Shown piece after piece: positions 1-8,299 of a stretch of DNA of 35,890 bases. This stretch comes from Acetobacteraceae bacterium (lineage in GTDB: Bacteria; Pseudomonadota; Alphaproteobacteria; Zavarziniales; Zavarziniaceae), in assembly GCA_947379865.1 (NCBI GenBank), contig CANCOY010000029.1:1-35890 (forward strand), read 5' to 3'. The number at the start of each line of letters is the position of its first letter. Position 1 is the stretch's first letter. The translations under genes were made by a program, and so were the position numbers. The notes beneath the pieces were generated by a model. It was not told the DNA's origin. It did not search any database and was given only the letters and a program-made list of their open reading frames with translations.

Positions 1-599
1 TCATAGACCTCGCCCAGGGAACGGGCATGGCCTGAGGCATCGTAGAAGATCGAGCGGTTGGCCGCCGCCGCCTCGGGAAACAGATTGGCCGCCGTCTCGG
101 AGCGGTTAGCCCCCAGGGCCGAAAGGAACGAGGTAGCCCCCCCTGCCCCCAGGAAATGGGCGAGGTAAAGCTCCGTCGGGCCAGCTTCGCGACCCAGCGC
201 CGTCTCGATAACGTCGCCATTGTCGCGTGCAAGCTCAGCGCCGAGAGCGGAGGCAAGGGTCGGGTCCTTGCGCAGGTCCAGGATCTGCTGGCGCAGCACC
301 GGGTCGCGCACGCTGGCGCGGCCATTGGCATTGACCTCGATCTGATTGGCGAGGGCGGCCTGGCCATATTTGCCGCCATGTTCGCGGAAGGTCTGCAGCC
401 ATGTCTGGTCGATGAACTGGAACAGGCCCGTGGCAGAACTGGTGGCAGCCTCGGCCTTGGGCTTAAGGCTTGACTCCATCGAGGCCTGGGCGAGCAGATA
501 GGAGAAATCGACGCCCGTCGCATTGCTGGCCATCTTGAGGCCAGACAGCACCCGGGAATCGACGGCCGACCGGGCGACGGCACCGTTGACCATGGTCAT
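1..599 (-). CDS. SLT-type lytic transglycosylase, 3' end outside window
   Basis: The minus strand reads openly from an ATG at 599 to the left edge of the window, so the C-terminus is missing. About residues 27-60 carry the lytic transglycosylase signature: an alanine/methionine-rich segment with the catalytic Glu in QASMESSLKP, then ATGLFQFIDQTW, the equivalent of the usual GLMQ motif. Such enzymes cleave the MurNAc-GlcNAc bond in the periplasm and leave 1,6-anhydro ends. A purine-rich stretch (GAGGGGG) lies about eight bases before the ATG. The visible start has no obvious signal peptide, so it resembles the SLT-domain proteins of alphaproteobacteria that are associated with flagella or secretion, but the missing end could change that. 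The family call is firm and the specific role is unknown. Confidence 0.8.
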   Translation of the reverse strand, partial: MTMVNGAVARSAVDSRVLSGLKMASNATGVDFSYLLAQASMESSLKPKAEAATSSATGLFQFIDQTWLQTFREHGGKYGQAALANQIEVNANGRASVRDPVLRQQILDLRKDPTLASALGAELARDNGDVIETALGREAGPTELYLAHFLGAGGATSFLSALGANRSETAANLFPEAAAANRSIFYDASGHARSLGEVY

Positions 600-754
600 G
601 CGCAGCCCCCCTCGCACCAGCACGTCCTTGCCGGGCAGGCGGCAGAATTTGCCACCACGGGCGCTTGGCCACGCGTGGCGCCTTGGGTCTTGCCCGGATT
701 CCTGAGGTCAACGTGCGTCATCATGCCTGCCATTAAGCAAGGGGCATGCCAAGG

Positions 755-1654
755 TTACCCTGGGCCGATCAGGCCCAGGTCACGGGCCAGCGCCTCGATC
801 TCGGCAAGCACGATGTCCGGGTGCTCCATGGGCAGAAAATGGCTCGCCCCCTCCACCACATGCTGGCGCACATGGGGCGCCAGGCGCGACAGGGTGGCGG
901 GGGCCTCGGGCGAGACCGTGCTTGCTATGGTTGCCCGCAGCAGGGTCATGGGCTGGCGCAGCTGGGCCATGCGCTGCCAGATCGTGGTGGAAACGGCGCG
1001 GAACGTGGCCGCCTCCCAGGCAGGGGTGCAGGCCAGGCTCAACCCCGTTGCGGTCTCCACCAGGCCCCCGTCCAGATAGCCATCCAGCCAGGCATCGGGC
1101 CAGCTCTGGAAGGCGCCCCGGCCAAGATAGGCGGCGCGCACGCTGGCCCGGTCCGGCCAGTCTGCCCGGCGGCGGCCGGCCCGCAGGGCAATCTCGGGAT
1201 CAATCTGGCCGCCAGCAGCGCGCGTCGCGTCAATCGAGGCCGCCGTCTCGGGCGAGACCATGGGCGGATCAACGGCGACCAGGCCCACCGCCAGATCCGG
1301 GCGCGTGGCCAGCACTTCCGAACTGGCGGTGGCCCCCATGGAATGGCCGGCCAGCAGCACCGGCCCCTCCCCCAGGGCCTCCAGGAAACGGGCAAGATCC
1401 GCCACATAGGTCTCCCAGGTGGCAAGGTCTGCCGGGTCCGCGGGCAAGGTTGTGCGGCCATGCCCCCGGGCATCCCAGGCGCGCACCCTGAAACGACCGG
1501 CAAGGCGCGCCAGCAGCGGCACATAGGTCTGGGCGTTAAGGCCGGTTGCATGGGCGAAATGCAGATGCGGCGCATCGGGGGGCGCAGTATCCCACGCGAG
1601 ATAGGATACGATCCCCTCGCCAAGATCGAGGAAACGACGCGCTGGCTCTGTCAC
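755..1654 (-). CDS. alpha/beta-hydrolase fold protein
   Basis: A 299-residue protein starting at GTG 1654 (VTEPARRFLDL). The frame stays open further upstream, but that part is Arg/Ser-rich, not protein-like, and overlaps the divergent mepA start, so the GTG is preferred; a weak GGCAG precedes it. The fold signals are clear: an HATG oxyanion segment near residue 35, the nucleophile elbow GHSMGA with Ser105, and a C-terminal GASHFLPMEHPD supplying the catalytic His. The usual acid after strand 6 is not obvious (that segment reads RATIASTVSPE), so the acid may sit elsewhere, for example in VDPP near 129. It could be an esterase, lactonase or haloperoxidase-like enzyme; the substrate cannot be told. 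It is transcribed divergently from mepA. Confidence 0.85.
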   Translation of the reverse strand: MTEPARRFLDLGEGIVSYLAWDTAPPDAPHLHFAHATGLNAQTYVPLLARLAGRFRVRAWDARGHGRTTLPADPADLATWETYVADLARFLEALGEGPVLLAGHSMGATASSEVLATRPDLAVGLVAVDPPMVSPETAASIDATRAAGGQIDPEIALRAGRRRADWPDRASVRAAYLGRGAFQSWPDAWLDGYLDGGLVETATGLSLACTPAWEAATFRAVSTTIWQRMAQLRQPMTLLRATIASTVSPEAPATLSRLAPHVRQHVVEGASHFLPMEHPDIVLAEIEALARDLGLIGPG

Positions 1655-1724
1655 GGGGTTCTGCCTTTTCGTTCGGACCTGTCGGGCCGATGATGGCGTT
1701 TCCGGTCCCCATTGGGAATCACCC

Positions 1725-2585
1725 ATGCCGCAAACTGTTGTCCACCGGCTGTTCTTGCTGTTCTTGCTGTTCCTGCTGTCCCTTGCCTGCAGCCTCGCAT
1801 GGGCGGGCGCGCCGTCGCAGGCCCAGGGCTGGGACAAGGTGCCGGGACCGGCTGTGGGGACGACTGCATCCATCGGGGTGCCAACGGCGGGCTGCCTGGC
1901 CGGCGCCGGCCATCTGGCTGCGGATGGCCCCGGCTGGCAGGTGATGCGGCTGGGCCGTAACCGCGCCTGGGGGCATCCGGATCTGGTTGCCTATATTCAG
2001 ACACTGGCGGCGAGGGGCGCGTTGGAAGGCCTGCCACCCCTGTTGGTGGGGGACATGTCGCAGCCCCGTGGTGGCCCCATGCCCTCTGGCCATCGCAGCC
2101 ACCAGACCGGGCTTGATGTGGACCTGATGTTCGAAGCCGCCCCCGAGAACGGGTTTGACGCCGCGCAACGCGAGGCCTTTCAGCCCCGCACAACCCTGAA
2201 GGCCGGGGGCGAGGTGGACCCTGGCCGATTTGGTCATCAGCAGGAACAATGGCTGCGCCTGGCGGCCGAAAGCCCCGGGGTTGACCGCATCTTCGTGAAC
2301 TATCGGCTCAAGAAGCTGCTCTGTGGGGCGCCGGCAGCATCACGCGCGTGGCTCCACAAGATCCGACCCTGGAACGGCCATGACGAGCATTTTCACGTGC
2401 GTCTTGCATGCCCCGGCGCCAGCGGGGACTGCTTGGCCAGCGGCGCGACCATTCCTGATGGAGACGGCTGCGGGCGCGAACTCGACAGCTGGTTCGAGCC
2501 ACCGGGGAAACCACCGGCCAAGCCGCCGACCCCCATCAGGCCAAGCCTGCCGAGGGCCTGCGCCAGTATCCTTGCCGCGCCCTGA
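1725..2585 (+). CDS. mepA: penicillin-insensitive murein DD-endopeptidase MepA (peptidase M74)
   Basis: A 286-residue exported metallopeptidase, close to the usual MepA length. Residues 1-33 form a signal peptide whose core is FLLFLLFLLSL. The zinc-site motifs of the M74 (LAS/M15-like) group are intact: SGHRSHQTGLDVDL at 121-134, with His126 and Asp133 as likely metal ligands, and NGHDEHFHVRL at 217-227, with His222 and His224. Paired cysteines in the second half suit a periplasmic fold. MepA hydrolyses D-Ala-mDAP cross-links in peptidoglycan. The gene converges on the DUF882 peptidase gene with one base between stop codons, and is divergent from the alpha/beta-hydrolase. The signal core is encoded by three near-identical 9-base units (1752-1778). 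Confidence 0.95.
   Translation: MPQTVVHRLFLLFLLFLLSLACSLAWAGAPSQAQGWDKVPGPAVGTTASIGVPTAGCLAGAGHLAADGPGWQVMRLGRNRAWGHPDLVAYIQTLAARGALEGLPPLLVGDMSQPRGGPMPSGHRSHQTGLDVDLMFEAAPENGFDAAQREAFQPRTTLKAGGEVDPGRFGHQQEQWLRLAAESPGVDRIFVNYRLKKLLCGAPAASRAWLHKIRPWNGHDEHFHVRLACPGASGDCLASGATIPDGDGCGRELDSWFEPPGKPPAKPPTPIRPSLPRACASILAAP
1752..1778 (+). repeat. three tandem 9-base units in the mepA signal peptide
   Basis: The unit TTCTTGCTG occurs twice and is followed by TTCCTGCTG, giving FLL-FLL-FLL in frame within the hydrophobic core. Gain or loss of one unit by slippage would keep the frame and only lengthen or shorten the signal peptide. Confidence 0.8.
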
Positions 2586-2586
2586 G

Positions 2587-3183
2587 CTACCAGCTCCGGA
2601 CGGGACCGGTATCGAGGTGGACGAAGCCAGAGCCGGGATAAAAGCCTACCCCCCCGGCCGCCATGTTGACGGCAACATGGTGGATACCGCTGACGCTGCG
2701 ACCAGGCAGCGAGATATCGATGGCCTGCGCCCGCACATGATAGCTGTTGCGGGCCACATCCCCGTCATAGCGGCGCTTGGCGTTGTTGGTGGCGCGGGTG
2801 CGATAGCCAGAGATGACCTCGAAAGGCTCGGTGCTGCCCATGCGATGGGCCACCGCCTCAAGCACATCAAACAGATGCGGGTCAAACGCCTTGACCTGAT
2901 CGGCGCGGAAATCTCGCAGTACCCATGACAGCCGCTTCAGGGCCGCGGGCTGGTATTTGCCACCGCGCCAGTAGACACCGTCAAAGCTGTCGCCGGTGTG
3001 GACATTGCGCAGCCTCAACCGACGTTCGGGGAGGCCAGACAAAACGCCCGCAAAGGCGGCTGAGCCACTGCCCAGCGTGAAGGCACTGCCAAGGGCGAGG
3101 CCAAGAAAGGAGCGTCGGCTAAGCTGGAGACCCTCCCCCAGGGCGAGGGCGGGCTTCTGATTGTCGGGATCGCCAAGCGGCAT
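2587..3183 (-). CDS. Tat-exported DUF882/YcbK-like murein peptidase (M15-type)
   Basis: A 198-residue protein preceded by a strong ribosome site (AAAGGAGGG, six bases before ATG 3183). Residues 22-45 are a twin-arginine signal (SRRSFLGLALG, ending near AFA), so export folded by Tat is likely. The rest matches the DUF882 (peptidase M15_2) family. It has SGYRT around 140, NSYHVRAQAIDI with the metal-type His and Asp, and a closing GFVHLDTGPVR with the last His. The E. coli relative MepK (YcbK) cleaves mDAP-mDAP 3-3 cross-links, the bonds made by L,D-transpeptidases. An L,D-transpeptidase gene lies directly upstream on the same strand, so the two may make and cut the same bond. The family is seen directly; the exact bond specificity is inferred. 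Confidence 0.9.
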   Translation of the reverse strand: MPLGDPDNQKPALALGEGLQLSRRSFLGLALGSAFTLGSGSAAFAGVLSGLPERRLRLRNVHTGDSFDGVYWRGGKYQPAALKRLSWVLRDFRADQVKAFDPHLFDVLEAVAHRMGSTEPFEVISGYRTRATNNAKRRYDGDVARNSYHVRAQAIDISLPGRSVSGIHHVAVNMAAGGVGFYPGSGFVHLDTGPVRSW

Positions 3184-3385
3184 GGTGTCCCTCCTTTACA
3201 CAAGTTGAACAAGGTCGGGAAACCCAGATGCGACAAGCTACTTTTGCCCGTGCTGCCTAACGGACAAAGACTGCCTCTGGACCCCCCTGTCGCGTTACAC
3301 GCCAAGAGCTATGGCGCATTAACAACACCCGAGAACTAACAGATTCATGCTGCAGTGCAAACATATTTATGTCGTTGACAATGAT

Positions 3386-3422
3386 AAAAAAATCACACCG
3401 TTCCGGTTGGAGTTAAGGTGTG
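3386..3422 (-). terminator. rho-independent terminator at the end of the L,D-transpeptidase gene
   Basis: Read on the minus strand: a CACACC/GGTGTG stem enclosing an inner TCC/GGA pair, followed at once by ATTTTTTT. The left arm overlaps the stop codon of the L,D-transpeptidase gene (stop at 3413-3415). Confidence 0.7.
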
Positions 3423-5137
3423 TTTTGAGCAATTTTCAGAGGGCCCCCGATGGTCCGCGCCAGTTCCGCGTCATGGCCATAAATGTCCTGGCGGAAATTC
3501 ACAACGCCATCGCTTGCAACCCATACAGTCTCGTAAACCAGCCTCACATTGATTTTTCTGGGGACTGAAAGGGTAACCATGGTGCCGGCGGCAACCGCCG
3601 CATCAATGCGTGCCCGGTCCCATCCCGACAGTGTGGCGAGGACCTTTTCCGCCAGATCAACCGGATTGAGCACCCTGATGCAGCCAGAGGAGAACGCACG
3701 CTCGTCACGGGCCAGCAGATGGCGATCCGGCGTGTCGTGCATATAGACGTCGTGGGTATTGGGGAAGTTCAGCTTAACCTGGCCAAGCGAGTTCAGAGGC
3801 CCCGGGTCCTGGCGCAGACGATAGGGAAAGTGCTTCCGATTGATGTGCTGCCAGTCGATGCTATCGGGATCAATTTCCTCGTCGTCGTGGCTGAAGCTCG
3901 AGAAGATGCGAATGCCTTCCTTGCCCAGATACTCAGGGTCCTTCAGGACCTTGGGCACAATGTCCTCACCCGCAAGCTTGAGGGGCACCGTCCAGGTCGG
4001 GTTAAAGACAACCGAGCTTATGTGGCTGGCAATCAGGGGAGTGGGTCGCGACGGGCGACCTGTAACCACAGGCGTATCAAAAACAGTCTGCCCCGCCACC
4101 ACCATGCGCAGCCGGTATTCCGGGATGTTCACCAGGATATAGGGATCAGCCGGAACAACCCGGATGCGCGCGCGCTCAAGCCCGGCAATCAGCTGCCCGA
4201 TCCGGTCCTCAACCGAGACGTTCAGTGCCCGGACAGTATTACGGCCAGGCACGCCATCAGCGATCAAACCATGGCGTAGCTGAAACCGCGTCATCGCCGC
4301 CGCAAGGCCCGGATCAAACAGTTCGGCCTGATCTGGAGCAACCTCAGGTGCCCCGTCGGTCACCGCAAGGCGGGCCCGATAGGCAGGTATGCGCGGATCA
4401 CTCTGGCCCGGCTGCAGCTTTGGCGCCTCGGCCGACCAGATCGGCACCCGGGGCCAGCCGCCAGCCTGAGCGATGTTCCTGTAGATGGCCAGTGTGGCCT
4501 TTAATCCCAGATAGCCCGCGTCATGCGGACCGAGGCCATCTAGGGCACCAACCGGGTCACTGCTGGCCACGATACTGGCAAAGACCCTGGCGCTGTCGGG
4601 TTCGGGCACCGGTAACAGGCCCTTGAGGACGGTCGACAAGGCCGCCGCCCGCGCGCCCAGGCGGTCGCGCCCATAGTGAAGAACCGCGGCACTCAGGGTC
4701 ACGTCGAAAATCGTCAGGGTGGTCGGCTTGCGGCCCGCCAGCCAGTCCTGCAGGCGGCTGACGTCATAAGCCTCGCTGTCGAGGCCTTCATCGCCGGCCT
4801 GCCCAAGCAGCTTTACCAGGGCATGCGCCGTGGCTGTCGGGCTTGTCCCGTCGACCCAGATTGCCGTGTAGTTTCGCTTGCCATAGATATCAAGCAGAAG
4901 CTTGCGTTCCGAATCAGGAATGGCAAGCGCCGCAACATCCGACTTGATCGCCCCCTCATAGGGAAGCTGCTGGGCCGGTTGTCCGGCGGCTGCCGGCTGG
5001 CTCAGTGCGCTGCCGGCCGCAAGCACAGCAAGAGCCATCAGCAAGGGCGAGCGAAGCCACTGCCACCCGCAAGGATGACGGTCACGCGGGCGCCCCTGAA
5101 CCCCGCCCTGGTGCATCTTGATCTGGTGGCTACCCAT
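3413..5137 (-). CDS. L,D-transpeptidase, YcbB/LdtD type (YkuD domain)
   Basis: A 574-residue protein if started at ATG 5137. The frame stays open to 5227, but those 30 extra codons have weak third-position G/C unlike the rest, so they are more likely promoter and leader; no start has a good ribosome site. A hydrophobic export segment lies near residues 30-50. It is followed by the scaffold domain typical of YcbB, a PG_binding_1 module (about 277-310) and a YkuD catalytic domain. The last has the complete signature HDVYMHDTP (His467) and SSGCIRV (catalytic Cys486). NSLGQVKLNFPN just before is also characteristic of YcbB. These enzymes make 3-3 cross-links in peptidoglycan or attach proteins to it, and resist most beta-lactams except carbapenems. 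It sits beside MepA and a DUF882 peptidase. Confidence 0.93.
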   Translation of the reverse strand: MGSHQIKMHQGGVQGRPRDRHPCGWQWLRSPLLMALAVLAAGSALSQPAAAGQPAQQLPYEGAIKSDVAALAIPDSERKLLLDIYGKRNYTAIWVDGTSPTATAHALVKLLGQAGDEGLDSEAYDVSRLQDWLAGRKPTTLTIFDVTLSAAVLHYGRDRLGARAAALSTVLKGLLPVPEPDSARVFASIVASSDPVGALDGLGPHDAGYLGLKATLAIYRNIAQAGGWPRVPIWSAEAPKLQPGQSDPRIPAYRARLAVTDGAPEVAPDQAELFDPGLAAAMTRFQLRHGLIADGVPGRNTVRALNVSVEDRIGQLIAGLERARIRVVPADPYILVNIPEYRLRMVVAGQTVFDTPVVTGRPSRPTPLIASHISSVVFNPTWTVPLKLAGEDIVPKVLKDPEYLGKEGIRIFSSFSHDDEEIDPDSIDWQHINRKHFPYRLRQDPGPLNSLGQVKLNFPNTHDVYMHDTPDRHLLARDERAFSSGCIRVLNPVDLAEKVLATLSGWDRARIDAAVAAGTMVTLSVPRKINVRLVYETVWVASDGVVNFRQDIYGHDAELARTIGGPLKIAQNTP

Positions 5138-5300
5138 GGAACGACTGCACCGGCTTCCTGGCAGAACGAAAAGAACAACTTGCTCATGTGATAAGTTGAC
5201 GTGAGCGTCTGATGACTTGGAAACCATCGCTCACGCACAGTCTACAAACATTCAGGCTTAGATGACAGGATCATAGCATCGGCACTACTACCCGGGCCCT

Positions 5301-5666
5301 TTATGTCGCGGCTGCAGGCGGCCCCGCATAGATCGCATAGACCTTGCGCAGGGTTTCGACGGTCTCCCATGTTCCCGCAAAGCCCCGGGGAATCACGAAT
5401 GCGTCGCCGGCGCCAAAGGTTTCGGCGATTCCCTCGGCAGACGTCAGGGTACAACGGCCTTCGAGAATCAGGACAAACTCATCCTCGTCATAGACAACGG
5501 CCCACTTCCCCGGTGTGGACGTCCACTCTCCACTGAAGAAACGGTCATCCGCAGAAGTGTAATAATTGCGCGTCGTGGTGCTGGGCGTGCCGACCAGAAC
5601 TCTTGCCGGCACCGCAGTTTCGGGCGCGGGCGGGCTGGCCCCAAAGCGCCGGATGGACACAGTCAT
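5301..5666 (-). CDS. small cupin-domain protein (DUF861/EutQ-like)
   Basis: A 121-residue single-domain cupin. ATG 5666 (MTVSIRRFGAS) is chosen because GGAGG lies six bases upstream; the frame stays open to 5702. The beta-barrel pattern is seen in GEWTSTPGKWAVVYDEDEFV followed by LEGRCTLTSAEG and FGAGDAFVIPRGFAGTWET, the layout of PF05899 (cupin_3) proteins related to ureidoglycine aminohydrolases and EutQ. The classic metal histidines of cupin motif 1 are absent (acidic residues are there instead), so a metal-dependent reaction is uncertain. It is the last gene of the same-strand run that includes the B12 uptake genes, 54 bases after a BtuF-like gene. Whether it belongs to that transcript is inference. 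Confidence 0.8.
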   Translation of the reverse strand: MTVSIRRFGASPPAPETAVPARVLVGTPSTTTRNYYTSADDRFFSGEWTSTPGKWAVVYDEDEFVLILEGRCTLTSAEGIAETFGAGDAFVIPRGFAGTWETVETLRKVYAIYAGPPAAAT

Positions 5667-5720
5667 CAAAACCTCCGCCTCACTGTCGCAGCGGACGCTC
5701 ACACGGCGGGCGGTACAGGG

Positions 5721-6662
5721 TCAAGCAGGTCCGACAAATGGCATCCAACCCGTACCCCTGTGGCCAAAATCGCACTGACCCGGGTGCAGCATCTCGGCCA
5801 TGATTTCCAACGAGTCTGCCAGTCTGGGACCGGGACGGTTGAAGTACTGGTTGCCATCGGTGACATGGACCCGGCCATCTCGCACAGCCCTGAGGTCGGC
5901 CCAGCCAGGGTGGGCCAGCAGCGGGGGCATTTCCGCCATGACGCGCGGCATGTCATACCCGCAGGGCATGATGACGATGACATCGGGGTCAACCGCCTGC
6001 AGTTGTTCCCAGGTCATCCACGGCGAATGCTGCCCAGCCACGCCCAGCAGATTGCGGCCGCCCGCCATGGCAACCAGTTCGGGCACCCAGTTGCCAGCCG
6101 CCATCAGCGGCTCAATCCATTCGATGCACGCCACGGTCGGCTGCGGCAGGCCCGCACAGAGGTTCACAACGTTCTGCATCCGCCCCATCAACCCTTCGAC
6201 CAGCGCCAGGCCATCCTCCGGGCAGCCCAGCGCAAGCGCCACGCGCTCGATGTCGGCGAAAACATCATCAAGGCCATTGGGGCGCAGCGAGACCACATTC
6301 ACCTCTCGGCCAGTCCAGTTGCACATGGCAGCCTCGACATCGGCCAGGCTGGCGGCGCATACCTCGCACTGGTCCTGGGTCACGATCACGTCCGGATCAA
6401 TCTCGCGCAGCAGGCCCACATCCACGCGGTAGACGGAAAGACCATCCTTCAGCAGTGTCTTTACCTGGCGGTCCACCTCAAGCGAACTGCCATGCACATC
6501 AAGCTTGGCTTGGGTGAGTGGTGGCAGCGACAGGACCGAGGGGGGATAATCGCACTCATGCGAGCGGCCAAGCAGCCAGTCGCGCTTGCCCAGGGCGCAG
6601 ACAATCTCCGTCGCACTGGCGATAAGCGAGATCACCCGCTTTGGCTCAAAGCGCTTTTCCAT
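5721..6662 (-). CDS. BtuF-like cobalamin-binding family protein without a signal peptide
   Basis: A 313-residue member of the periplasmic-binding family PF01497 (BtuF/FepB type). ATG 6662 (MEKRFEPKRVISLIAS) has GGGAG about nine bases upstream; alternatives at 6671 and 6698 add only short extensions. No version has an export signal: the first beta-strand of the domain begins at once. Family traits include RVISLIASATEIVCALG, DPDVIVTQDQCEVCAASL, SPWMTWEQLQAVDPDVIVIMPCGYD and HVTDGNQYFNRPGPR. The Cys pair in QCEVC is, as I recall, typical of a cytosolic subgroup annotated only as cobalamin-binding protein. It follows tonB in the B12 operon by about 66 bases. A cytosolic role in handling corrinoid or another tetrapyrrole is possible but unproven. 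Confidence 0.8.
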   Translation of the reverse strand: MEKRFEPKRVISLIASATEIVCALGKRDWLLGRSHECDYPPSVLSLPPLTQAKLDVHGSSLEVDRQVKTLLKDGLSVYRVDVGLLREIDPDVIVTQDQCEVCAASLADVEAAMCNWTGREVNVVSLRPNGLDDVFADIERVALALGCPEDGLALVEGLMGRMQNVVNLCAGLPQPTVACIEWIEPLMAAGNWVPELVAMAGGRNLLGVAGQHSPWMTWEQLQAVDPDVIVIMPCGYDMPRVMAEMPPLLAHPGWADLRAVRDGRVHVTDGNQYFNRPGPRLADSLEIMAEMLHPGQCDFGHRGTGWMPFVGPA

Positions 6663-6728
6663 GCCATTCATGCTCCCACGCGATGCGGGCATCCGCATGA
6701 GGATGCCAATTCTGGAGAAAGGGCGTGC

Positions 6729-7484
6729 TCAGGGGCTTTCCGCGTCCTCAAGGCGGAAGGCGATGGGCACCTCCACCTCGGCCGGCACGGCAAGCCCCTC
6801 GCTGCGCGCAGGATGGAATGTCCAGCGTGCCAGGGCTGTGCGCGCGCTCTCGTCTAGCAAGGCGAAACCGCTTGAGCGCACCACCTCAACGCCGGTGGGC
6901 CGGCCATCGGCATCAACCCTGACCCGCAGCAACACCCTGCCCTCGATATGACGCTGGCGGGCGAGCCAGGGATAGGCAGGGCGCGGATTTCCCATGACCG
7001 CCACTGCCTCGGAGACGGCGCCACCGACCACCGGCTCCATGCCCTTGCCCGAGAGTGCGGCCAGCGTCACTGGCGCGGCGGGCGCAGCTGGCTGCTGCAC
7101 CACCTCGGGCAGGGCTCGCCGCCTCTCTTCGGGAGCCGGGCGGACAGCATTTTTGTCAGCCCTGCCCGCCGGCTGGGCGGCAGGAAGCGGGCGGGCGACC
7201 GGCACTGGCGGGGTCGGGGTGAGCAACCCCTGCTCGGCAGATTTCCGCGGATTGGGTGCAGCCTGAGTGGACGATGTCCCGTCCGGGGCGCTTGGCGCCT
7301 GCCGCAGGCCACCGGTGGCATGGGCCGCCTGCAAGACATCGGGCTGCACCAGTTCAACCGTCATTGGCGTCAGGGCGGGCGGAACCGTGCCCATGCCAAA
7401 GCCGACAATCAGACCCACCAGTCCGGCATGCAGCACACCCGAGGCCAGGGGTGCCGCCAGTTTGGATCGCCCGGGGATGATCAT
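6729..7484 (-). CDS. tonB: TonB family energy transducer
   Basis: A 251-residue protein with TonB architecture: a short cytoplasmic N-terminus, one membrane helix (about 12-33), a long Pro/Ala-rich periplasmic spacer (about 55-145), and a C-terminal TonB domain beginning NPRPAYPWLARQRHIEGRVLLRV and ending in the ARWTFHPAR strand. It couples the ExbBD proton-motive complex to outer-membrane receptors. Its start codon overlaps the stop of the upstream ABC ATPase gene by four bases (ATGA), so it is translationally coupled to the B12 transporter and probably dedicated to the BtuB receptor encoded upstream. No exbB or exbD is visible in the window. Confidence 0.92.
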   Translation of the reverse strand: MIIPGRSKLAAPLASGVLHAGLVGLIVGFGMGTVPPALTPMTVELVQPDVLQAAHATGGLRQAPSAPDGTSSTQAAPNPRKSAEQGLLTPTPPVPVARPLPAAQPAGRADKNAVRPAPEERRRALPEVVQQPAAPAAPVTLAALSGKGMEPVVGGAVSEAVAVMGNPRPAYPWLARQRHIEGRVLLRVRVDADGRPTGVEVVRSSGFALLDESARTALARWTFHPARSEGLAVPAEVEVPIAFRLEDAESP

Positions 7485-8299
7485 GGCATTCCCATCCCGT
7501 TGCGCGCCCCGGCATCACCATGATCGCCAAGGCGGCGCCAGGGCAGAATCGTCAGTGCCCCCTCATATTGCCCTACCAGCGCCTCAACCTGATAGGTTGC
7601 AGCCAGTGCCGCCGGGCTCAGCACCGCCGCAGGCGGGCCATCGCCCACCACGCGCCCCTGATCAAGCAGGATCAGGCGGTCGCAGAAGCGGGCCGCCAGT
7701 GTCAGGTCGTGCATGACAACCACCACCGCACTGCCTGATCGCGCCCGCGCCACCAGAAGTTCCATCACGGCAAGCTGGTGATAGGGATCAAGTGCCGCCA
7801 CCGGCTCATCCGCCAGCAGGACTGCAGGGTTCCCCGCCAGGGCACGGGCCAGCATGACCCGGGCACGCTCACCGCCCGACAATGCTTGCACATTGCGCCG
7901 GGCCAGATGGCTGACGCCAGTAGCCGACATCGCCCGCTCCACCGCGTCGCCTCCACCAGCATCCCCTGATGCCCCCCGTCCCTCATAGGGCAGGCGCCCG
8001 AGAGAAACCATGTCGGAAACGCAAAGGGACCAGGCCACCGTGCCTCCCTGGGGCAGATAGGCAATGGCCCGCGCCCGCTCCTGGGCTGGCACCGCAAGAA
8101 TATCGCGCCCATCAAGGCAGATCCGGCCACGCTCTGCGGTAACCAGACCCAGCAGGGTGCGCAACAGGGTCGTCTTGCCCGCACCATTAGGCCCAATCAG
8201 GCCCACCACCGCGCCAGCGCCAATCTCCAGATCGACGCCCTTCAGCACGTCCTGTGTGCCAAGGCGAACATGCAGGCCATGAGCGGACAGGGCTGTCAT
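7481..8299 (-). CDS. btuD: cobalamin/heme/siderophore-type ABC transporter ATPase (BtuD)
   Basis: A 272-residue ATPase starting at ATG 8299 (MTALSAHGLHVRLG); the open frame continues well upstream but overlaps the permease and is a shadow. All nucleotide-binding motifs are present: Walker A GPNGAGKT at 36-43, the Q-loop in YLPQGG, signature LSGGERARV, Walker B VLLADEP and switch His in VVMHDL. The order and spacing match the BtuD/FhuC/FecE subfamily. It overlaps both neighbours by four bases (permease upstream, tonB downstream). Placement under a cobalamin riboswitch assigns the substrate as vitamin B12 or another corrinoid. Confidence 0.93.
   Translation of the reverse strand: MTALSAHGLHVRLGTQDVLKGVDLEIGAGAVVGLIGPNGAGKTTLLRTLLGLVTAERGRICLDGRDILAVPAQERARAIAYLPQGGTVAWSLCVSDMVSLGRLPYEGRGASGDAGGGDAVERAMSATGVSHLARRNVQALSGGERARVMLARALAGNPAVLLADEPVAALDPYHQLAVMELLVARARSGSAVVVVMHDLTLAARFCDRLILLDQGRVVGDGPPAAVLSPAALAATYQVEALVGQYEGALTILPWRRLGDHGDAGARNGMGMP

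Noticed and set aside
5138..5227. 30-codon N-terminal extension of the L,D-transpeptidase
   Set aside because: Third-position G/C is low compared with the gene, and the signal peptide would be placed too far from the N-terminus.
5760..6857. 365-codon plus-strand frame opposite the BtuF-like gene
   Set aside because: His/Gln-rich antisense reading with no domain; the minus-strand frame has clear PF01497 motifs.
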